Source of the DNA: Wurfbainia villosa
Taxonomy: Eukaryota; Streptophyta; Magnoliopsida; Zingiberales; Zingiberaceae
Assembly: GCA_025175895.1 (NCBI GenBank)
Contig: CM046008.1
Span: 28,599,255-28,663,254, forward strand
DNA length: 64,000 bases
Direction of reading: 5' to 3'
A program made the position numbers and the translations under genes. How positions within the stretch are numbered: position 1 is the stretch's first letter; each line of letters begins with the position of its first letter. Under the pieces are notes generated by a model. That model was not told the DNA's origin. It worked only from the letters and a program-made list of their open reading frames with translations, and searched no databases. Below, piece by piece: positions 57,361 through 64,000 of this stretch.

Positions 57361-57373
57361 GGTCTAATATCAA
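57361..57373 (-). other. Decayed primer binding site of G4
   Basis: The minus strand reads TTGATATTAGACC where TGGTATCAGAGCC is expected. The position, seven bases after the LTR end, is correct. Confidence 0.6.
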
Positions 57374-57380
57374 ATAAAAT

Positions 57381-57838
57381 TATCATGCCCCTAAGATGTA
57401 AGTCTGCTAGGATCGAAGGGTACTCTTTAGTGACAATATAAGAGAATAAAGATTCAAACCCCTTAGGACACTATTAACAAAAATATGACATAAAAGTGCA
57501 TGCACACATGTCTAAGAAAACATTTAAAGTACATAATAAAAAATAAAATTATAAAAATGGTTGAAGAAATTTGTAAGAAAGTTTAAAAACTCAAATAAAA
57601 TTAAAACTCGGAGTACTAGATCAGTAGTAAAAAATGACCAATAAATCAGAGAATCTTTAAGCAACTATAAGAATTAACATCCTCTAAGTAAGGGACATAA
57701 ATCACCTATATCTACTAAATAATAAAGAGCACGTTTTATTGTTCATCTCAAATATATCCGTCCAAGACAAGCATCTGGTAGAGTTCCTACTCTAGCATTA
57801 TAAACAAACAACTAAATAGCTATTTACAATATCTCAAT
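57381..57838 (-). mobile_element. G4 5' LTR (right), truncated by G5
   Basis: Parallel to 53203-53516 plus 54315-54460. It stops at TCAAT, where G5 starts. Confidence 0.8.
57834..57838. repeat. Presumed left target copy of G5 (TCAAT)
   Basis: The five bases before the TGATACCAGG start of G5; the G4 left LTR has ATCTCAATCAAAG at this place. The right copy is outside the window. Confidence 0.5.
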
Positions 57839-58927
57839 TGATACCAGGGAAAACTGACCCATGACTAGGCAAATAGATTGGGTCTACCACGTCATCTAGT
57901 GTATAGTAGGTGGCGCTCCGGACTTTTATCATGCTAGACGCCCCACGTCTCGGCCCGGACTTCCATCATGCCACCCGCGTCTCGGCCCGGATTTCTATCA
58001 TGCCAGACGCCCCGTGTCTCGGCCCGGACTTCTATTATGCCAGACGCCCCTTGTCTCGGCCCGGATTTCTATCATGTCAGACGCCCCGTGTCTCGGCCCG
58101 GACTTCTATCATGCCAGACGCCCCGCATCTCGGCTCGGACTCCTATTATATTGAAGGCTCTTCGTTTCATCCACTTTACATCTCGGCAAGGACATATCAT
58201 TTTTGACATACAGCTTCCCCATATAAGTTATCTTATTTAAACAAAAGAGGAGGCGGTTATTTTATATTCACAAGCTGACCTGGCAACCCTCATCATCATC
58301 TTTCTCCGACAAAAAGGCAAACCCCTCTGACAAGGTTCAAATGAATATCTGCGGCATTAATTAGGATTTGTCTCCTATCAACCACGTGACGTGTATTAAT
58401 TGCAACCCACGCGCAAAAGCAGATGTCTCCACTGGATTTCAGAAAGATGGCTACGACATTAATTAGGATTTGCCTCTTATCAACCACGCGATATGCATTA
58501 ATTGCATCCCACGTGCCTACTACAGTTGCAAGGGTAATGATCGCGGTGTACGTCTCTTTGAGGTCATATCACCTTCATTGGCATTATCTATCGAAGGGGG
58601 AACTCCCCATCTATATATATGACTTTCCCTGAGAAGAGGAGGTAAGCTCTCACGCTATTAGCTCCGTTCTCTTCATTTTCTTCCTATTAATTTCTTGCCT
58701 TGAGCGTCGGAGGGGTTTTGCCGAGATCTCTCTCGGCGCCCTTAACCGTTTACTTCCTTATAGACCCTCCATTTGGCTCGGTTCTCGTCATTCGGCTTGG
58801 CCATCCAGGAAGGCCACGCTCCAACTGTGTTTGACCTTTCTCCACATCACCCCTTCGCTCGACAATTGTCAGCTCTTGCTATTTTAGCCACTGGGACACC
58901 TCACCATCACTGTCTCGACATGCAACA
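57839..58927 (+). mobile_element. 5' LTR of G5
   Basis: 1089 bp from TGATACCAGGG to CATGCAACA. It holds a 37-bp tandem array and two copies of ATTAATTAGGATTTG(T/C)CTC with CAACCACG (58355-58385 and 58459-58487). A TATA-like TATATATATGAC lies at 58612-58622. Confidence 0.8.
57915..58150 (+). repeat. Six tandem 37-bp units in the G5 LTR
   Basis: The unit is CGGACTTCTATCATGCCAGA then CGCCCCGTGTCTCGGCC. The second copy is shorter and a decayed seventh follows. The open frames here are produced by the repeat. Confidence 0.95.
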
Positions 58928-58931
58928 TAAT

Positions 58932-58941
58932 TGGCGCCGTT
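58932..58941 (+). other. Primer binding site of G5 (tRNA-Asp type)
   Basis: TGGCGCCGTT fits the 3' end of plant tRNA-Asp, a primer type usual for Athila and Tat elements. After ten bases (TTGTGAG) the match weakens. Confidence 0.8.
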
Positions 58942-58983
58942 TGTGAGAAGCTACTATCCAAACAATCAAAGCCTGAGGCAAAG

Positions 58984-59970
58984 ATGGGAGACCAAAGAGC
59001 GAATTCTAGCAACCACAACCCCACGGAAGGGAATCTAACAAGGGAAAGCATCATAGCCCTCGTCAAAACCACCATGGAAGATGTTCTGCGCGATCTCTTG
59101 CCCCGAGGAAATACCCCATTGCAGACTTCCCCTAGCCCGGTCCAGGGCCACACTCCAATTTCCGTTCCATCCACTCCAGTTGCACCAGGGCCGACTCCCG
59201 CTATCTCAATACCGACCGAGTCATCCTCCACCGCCTCACTATCGCAATCTTTAAAGGAGGCACCCTCCTACATGCCGACAGAAAGGGATCCCAGAAAGGG
59301 CAAAGCTCCAGTAGTCATCACAAAATCTCCTCTTGCTCCCAGCATTATAGTTGACAAGATGCTCAAATCCTTCAAGCAAATTTTCATAGGAGAATATAGC
59401 ATTTCAGCAGACCCAGAGGAGTACTTGGGGAGGTTTAAGAAAGCCGCACTGATACATGACTACTCGGATGGAGACAAATGTAAGGTCTTCTCTCTCAACT
59501 TAATTGGCTCCGCCCAAAGATGGTTCAACCGACTGCCGGCCGGATCCATCCATTCCTTCCAGGAGCTGTCCGTGTTGTTCCTGCAACGCTTCGCCAGTAG
59601 CAAGAGGTATCGTCGAATAGCTCAATACCTCATGACCATGAAGCAAGAAAAGGGCGAATCCCTAAGAGATTATCTACATCGCTTCAACCGAGTAGTTGTC
59701 GACGTCTTAGATGCTTCACCGAAGACCGTGGTGGATGCCTTTTCTCACAGTCTGATACGGGGAGATTTCTCTAAATCATTGATGAAGAGGCCTCCTCTTC
59801 ACGTCGAGGCTTTACTGGACAGAGCCGAAGCGTATATCAATTTAGAAGAAGCCGAGAAAGCAGCCGACGGGCAGCGGCGGACTAATCAGCCCAAACCTAA
59901 AAGGACAAGTCAGAAGGCTTCGCTGCATCCCTAACCTCCCAGAGTCCCTCCTGTTTACCCCCCTCGACTC
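58984..59970 (+). pseudogene. G5 gag
   Basis: 316 codons from MGDQRANSS to a TAA at 59932, with the same frame open again beyond it. It has a Pro/Ser/Thr-rich N-terminus (to about residue 115), then the retrotrans_gag core: FIGEYSISADPEEYLGRFK, CKVFSLNLIGSAQRWFNRLP, SFQELSVLFLQRFASS, KQEKGESLRDYLHRFN, LLDRAEAYINLEE. It forms the particle. The TAA separates it from the zinc knuckle and pol. Confidence 0.93.
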
Positions 59971-60330
59971 ATGAAAGACAGGACCGTTCATGCAGTACAA
60001 GAGCTACCTACCGTGGCGATACCGCCCGAGCAACGTGGCCCTTTCTGTGCTTTTCATCAGATATATGGCCATTCAACCCGGGAGTGTCGCACTTTAGCTG
60101 ACGAGATCCGACAAGTAATGAAGGAGCAACAACATACTCTCAACACTCCACCCCACGGTGTAAGACCTGAACCACGGGGTTATGTCCAGCGCAATCCAGC
60201 TAGAAGGGCCCCTCGGTCGGCGCCTGAACAACCAAGGTCAGCTCAAGTCCTGCGAGGATCTCGAGAAGTTTCTCCGGGCAGGCCTGTTTCTCCGCCTCGG
60301 TCACCACAAGAACTCAACACTCCGCACCAG
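59971..60330 (+). pseudogene. G5 gag zinc knuckle and linker
   Basis: CAFHQIYGHSTREC (60049-60090) is the C-x2-H-x4-H-x4-C knuckle usual in Tat gag proteins. A Pro/Arg-rich linker follows. Same frame as gag. Confidence 0.8.
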
Positions 60331-61323
60331 GAAACAATTAACATGATCACCGAAGGAGCTACCGATGGGGACTCAAACCAAGCCAGGAAGGCTCACGGGA
60401 GACGATTGGAAAATATGCAAGTAAACACCAATCGGAGGCCCGTAGATGGACCGACAATAAATTTCGGCCCTAAGGACTTGCGAGGGGTTGCTACTCCTCA
60501 CGATGATGCCCTGGTGATAAGAGCTACTGTCGCCAACTATGATGTGGCTCGAATCTTTGTGGATATAGGTAGCTCAGTTAACATATTATTTAAAGATGCT
60601 TTTGACCGAATGCAGCTTGAGACAACCCAACTTCAACCAATGAACACCGCCTTATTCGGCTTCTCGGGCCATGAAGTGACACCCCTTGGCCGAATTGATC
60701 TCCCCCTATCTCTAGGAGAAGAGCCCCTTCGCCGAATGCGGATAACTACTTTCACCGTTGTGGACGCCACCTCGGCCTACAACATTATTTTGGGAAGGCC
60801 GACCCTCTATTCTTTTGAAGCCGTTGTTTTCACTTATCATCAAAAGATCAAGTTCCCTGTAGATAATCAAATAGGAGAAGTAGCCGGAGATCAAAAGGCC
60901 GCTCGAAGATGTTATGTGGAAGAAGTTCGAACCGGTCCTAGAAAAAGCCGGAAGATAGAAGGGGTTGAGGTATACACTTTGCATGAAGCCCCCTTTGGAG
61001 AGGCCATAGGTGAAGAGAGAATACAAGTATGGCCCGATCAACTCGAGCAAGTCGTCCGAATGGCGGCGGACTTGCCAGATGAGTTAAAGCAGCAAGTTAA
61101 AGATGGCTTGATCAACAACCGAGACATCTTCACTTGGCCAGATGAACAACATCAAAACATCTCTCGAGCCATTATGGAGCACAAGCTCAATATATTTCCC
61201 GGGGCTTGTCCCATTTGGCAAAAGAGAAGGCACTTCAGACCAGAGAAAGACCAAATCATCCGAGCCGAGGTGCAGGAACTTTTACAAGCTGGATACATCC
61301 GAGAAGTACAATTCCCCAAATGA
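60331..61323 (+). pseudogene. G5 protease, active site altered
   Basis: VIRATVANYDVARIFVDIGSSVNILF is the aspartic protease active-site region, but the DTG motif reads D-I-G (codon ATA at 60565-60567), which should abolish activity. AYNIILGRPTLY follows. The frame continues into the RT connection (FTWPDEQHQNISRAIMEHKL, EVQELLQAGYIREV) and stops at TGA 61321-61323. Confidence 0.9.
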
Positions 61324-62172
61324 TTATCTAATGTTGTACTAGTATCGAAACCAGGGGGAAAGTGGAAGGTATGTATAGACTTCAGAGACCTCAATAAAGC
61401 ATGCCCCAAAGATTGCTACCCTTTGTCTCGGATAGATCAAGTAGTAGATTCCACTGCAGGTTGTGAGTTAATTTGTATGCTAGATGCCCACCAGGGGTAT
61501 CATCAAATTCCGCTTGCCGTGGAGGATCAAGAAAAAGTTAGTTTTGTCACCATGGATGGCACCTTTTGTTACAAAGTCATGCCGTTTGGACTGAAGAATG
61601 TGGGAGCCACCTACCAAAGGCTGATGGATAAGGTGTTTCGGTCGCAAATAGGCCGAAACATAGAAGTATACGTAGACAACATCCTCATCAAGTCCACTAA
61701 GGCTGAAGATATAGTCAGAGACATGGAAGAAACATTTGGCACCTTACGTCAATATGGAGTTCGGCTCAACCCTAGCAAGTGCATATTCGGAGTTCGTGGA
61801 GGCAAGTTCCTAGGCTACATCATCATTGAGCATGAAATTGAAGTTAATCCCGAAAAGGCTCAGGTCTTATAGAACATGACTTCTCCACAGAATATCAAGG
61901 AAGTGCAAAAGTTGTTGGGCCGGATAACATCACTCTCCAGATTCATCCCTAAGTCGGCTGAGCGGAGTCTCCCTTTCTTCAAGGTACTCCGCAAGTCGAT
62001 TCAGTTTTCCTGGGATGAAAAATGTGAACAGGCCTTCACAGAGCTGAAGCAATATATCGCCAATCTGCCCACACTAGCCAAGCTGGTCTCGGGGGAGAGT
62101 CTGCAGCTGTATTTAGCCTCTTCTGAGGAAGCAGTGGCATCGGTGTTGCTCCGACAGGAAACAGGTAAATAA
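61324..62172 (+). pseudogene. G5 reverse transcriptase
   Basis: Same frame as gag: GGKWKVCIDFRDLNKACPKD, LDAHQGYHQIPL, MPFGLKNVGATYQRLMD, then YVDNIL where the catalytic box should be YVDD; the second Asp is Asn (AAC, 61678-61680). LNPSKCIFGV and FLGYII follow. TAG at 61870 and TAA at 62170 interrupt it. LLGRITSLSRFIPKSAERSLPFF is the RT-to-RNase H connection. Confidence 0.93.
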
Positions 62173-62430
62173 CTGCCCATTTACTTCGTTAGTCATTTGT
62201 TGAAAGATGCCGAAAGCAGGTACATGACTTTGGAAAAGCTAGCCCTCGCTCTACTAATGACGGCTCGGAAGCTTCGACCTTATTTCTTGTCTCATCCGAT
62301 CACGGTCTTGATTAACAGCGACCTCGGAAGGATATTGAACAATCCGAAAGCGTCTGCCCATTTAATCAAATGGATCACTGAGTTGGCTGAATACGATATC
62401 TAGTATCAACCTCGTACAATGCTTAAGGCT
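62173..62430 (+). pseudogene. G5 first RNase H
   Basis: LPIYFVSHLLKDAESRYMTLEKLALAL, KLRPYFLSHPITVL, HLIKWITELAEYDI. This is the ordinary Gypsy RNase H/tether region, ended by TAG at 62401-62403. Confidence 0.85.
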
Positions 62431-62850
62431 CAAGTATTGGCAGACTTCTTAGCCGAAATGCCCGGGCTGGAGAAGAATGAGGAGTGGAAAATATATGTGG
62501 ACGGCTCAGCAACTAAGCAAGGCAGTTGGGTGGGAATACTATTGATATCCCCTCATGGGGACGCCATCCGGATAGCCATACAGCTCAACTTTCGAGCTTC
62601 TAACAATGAGACAGAGTACGAAGCTTTATTGGCAGGAATGCGGGCCGCCCATCACCTCAGAGATGCTCGGATTTCCCTACATTCTGACTCATAGTTGGTC
62701 GTGGAATAGCTCAAGAGATCATTCGACATTAACAATCAGAGGCTGAGGCGTTATAGGCATGCTTATCAGAAGTTGGCCTTAGAATTTCAAGAGATAACCT
62801 TGCACAAAATTCCCAAAGCAGACAATCAAAAGGCCGACGAACTGGTCGCA
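62431..62850 (+). pseudogene. G5 second (Tat-type) RNase H
   Basis: WKIYVDGSATKQGSWVGILLISP, NNETEYEALLAGMRAA, ISLHSDS: the D, E and D positions of an RNase H fold (VDGS, EYEA, HSDS). TAG at 62692 and 62707 follow. Then KIPKADNQKADELV, with the last acidic site, runs to a frameshift near 62848. Confidence 0.9.
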
Positions 62851-64000
62851 TGGCTAGTGCACTCACTGCCTGGAGCTTGGAAGACTCGGTGGCCAAGATG
62901 CAACTCATCTCTAACATAGATCAAGAGCCGATGATGTCTTACAACCCTCCAGACTGGAGAAACCCCTTAATCGATTATCTCAAGGATGGGGTATTACCCG
63001 ATGACAGAGCTGAGGCCCAAGCCATCAAGAAAAGAAGCACTTGTTTTGTCCTAATAGGCAACACATTATACAAGCGAGCTTTCGCTCGACTCTACTCAAA
63101 TGCCTCGGCCCAGAAGAGGCAGCCTATGTTATGCGCGAAATACACGAGAGCTGCTGTGGAAATCATTCTGGAGGAATATCTCGGGCAAGGAAGTCTTACT
63201 GGCTGAGTATTTTTGGCCCACATTACAGCGATATGCCTCCCATTGTGTGCGGGTATATCTTAGTTGTCAGAAGCATCAAAATTTCTCTCAACAGCCAGTC
63301 GAGCTGCTAAAGGCTTCTGTTGTATCCTGTCCCTTTGACCAATGGGGGATGAATATAGTAGGGCCGCCACCCATGGGGCCGAATCAGAAGAAATTTCTGT
63401 TAGTAGCTATTGATTATTTCTCAAAATGGGTGGAAGCCGAGCCACTAGCCAAAATAATCGAAGAAGCTGTATTAAAGTTCCTCTGGAAAAACATAGTGTG
63501 CTGATTCGACATTCTGAGGAAACTGGTCTCAGATAATGGGCAACAATTCCAAGGCCATAAAATGAAAGAGTGGTGCCAACAATTGGAAATTCAACAAGTC
63601 TTCACCTCGGTAGCCTACCCTCAGAGCAATGGGCAAGTTGAGGTCATTAACCGAGAGCTGATCCGTGGGCTCAAAACCAAGCTGGATCATACGGAAGGGA
63701 TCTGGGTGGAAGAGCTACCCGGTATCTTATGGGCTTATAGGACTACCCCCAAGGACAACACTGGCCTCACCCCGTTTCATCTAGTTTATGGTGCTGAAGC
63801 CCTTGTCCCTGTAGAAATTGGTATGGGATCACCTAGGGTATCTGCCTATGCACCCGATGATGAAGCCAACAAAGGAAAAAGGCTAGTCGAACTGGACCTG
63901 GTATCCGAGGCCCGAGATCAGGCAGCCAGTCGGATGAATGCTTTCCGAAGGAAAATCGCCCAAGCTTACAATAGAAAGGTGGTGCCTCGCTCCTTTCAAC
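62851..64000 (+). pseudogene. G5 integrase, cut by the window edge
   Basis: After a shift, ALTAWSLEDSVAK and DWRNPLIDYLKDGVLPDDRAEA precede the zinc domain. Shifts near 63085 and 63190 cross it (REIHESCCGNHSGG, CQKHQNF). The core reads WGMNIVGPPPMGPNQKKFL, so the first catalytic Asp is Asn (AAT, 63352-63354). LVSDNGQQF keeps the second Asp and NGQVEVINREL keeps the Glu. TGA at 63502-63504 interrupts it. The frame then stays open to 64000 (ILWAYRTTPKDNTGLTPFHLVYG). Confidence 0.92.

Larger units (their letters stand above)
53203..57838 (-). mobile_element. Gypsy-like element G4, minus strand, internally deleted and truncated
   Basis: Left LTR 53203-55674, internal region 55675-57380, right LTR from 57381, cut at 57838 by G5. 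The LTRs share the TGTCATGCCCCTAAG end, the AAAAGTGCATGCA block and the TAGAGTTCCTACTCTAGCATTA block. The left LTR start reads TGTAATATACCAG on the minus strand. The internal region is too short (1.7 kb) for gag-pol. Confidence 0.8.
57839..64000 (+). mobile_element. Gypsy element G5, Tat lineage, 5' part (continues past the window)
   Basis: LTR 57839-58927, primer site TGGCGCCGTT, and one long gag-pol frame starting at 58984: gag, protease, RT, RNase H, a second RNase H-like domain, integrase. The second RNase H (WKIYVDGSATKQGS...HSDS) between RNase H and integrase is the mark of the Tat lineage of plant Gypsy elements. Eight in-frame stops and three small shifts interrupt the frame. Confidence 0.92.

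Noticed and set aside
57910..58240. Two repetitive frames (98 and 90 codons) with DAPCLGPDF-like units
   Set aside because: They are produced by the 37-bp tandem array inside the G5 LTR, upstream of the primer site.

Overview
The window is repeat-dense nuclear DNA of a flowering plant. The plant assignment rests on four things: a plant-type histone H1 gene with one intron, Sirevirus-like Copia elements, chromoviral Gypsy elements with about 3.4 kb LTRs and tRNA-Met type primer sites, and a Tat-lineage Gypsy element with a second RNase H domain. I cannot name the species. Only one intact host gene is visible: histone H1 (complement of 10122-11167, intron 10878-10957). Nearly everything else is transposon sequence, mostly decayed and nested.

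Layout. 1-2722 is the 3' end of Copia element A (tail, polypurine tract, 3' LTR), lying inside the reverse transcriptase region of Copia element B. B resumes at 2723 (RT end, RNase H), followed by its non-coding tail and a 3' LTR (5453-6922). 7110-9800 is Copia element C: an LTR that is partly inverted, a primer site and a broken gag. 10122-11400 is histone H1 with its promoter. 11400-13654 shows no gene. 13655-14965 holds microsatellites and two related elements with internal inverted repeats. 14966-15213 is a fragment of an old LTR (here G6).

15214-38663 is one chromoviral Gypsy element (G2). It was opened by a full-length minus-strand Gypsy element (G1, 16758-27913, target duplication ATTTG) and by a solo LTR (34600-37362, duplication TAACT). 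Empty copies of both target sites survive in the other G2 LTR. 39753-50948 is a Mutator-like element with inverted arms of about 585 bp and a 9-bp duplication TCACATTTT. It carries three exons and the introns of a LAMMER/AFC-type protein kinase gene, so it is a Pack-MULE. It was later split by an 8.85 kb insertion (40038-48885, duplication AATAA) that contains chromovirus G3. 50958-53202 is AT-rich sequence with degenerate tandem repeats. 53203-57838 is a minus-strand LTR element (G4) with a solo LTR inside its left LTR. 57839-64000 is the 5' part of a Tat-lineage Gypsy element (G5), cut by the window edge.

How the parts relate. The boundaries give a relative history: B before A; G6 before G2 before G1 and the solo LTR; the Pack-MULE before G3; G4 before its solo LTR and before G5. 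G1 and G2 share the same disrupted gag start and the same in-frame stop directly after the RT motif CIDYR/YIDYR. This suggests they descend from a copy that was already defective and moved using enzymes supplied by others. Lesions in B and G5 are mainly C-to-T or G-to-A changes, as expected for decay of methylated DNA. No retroelement in the window has an intact set of enzymes.
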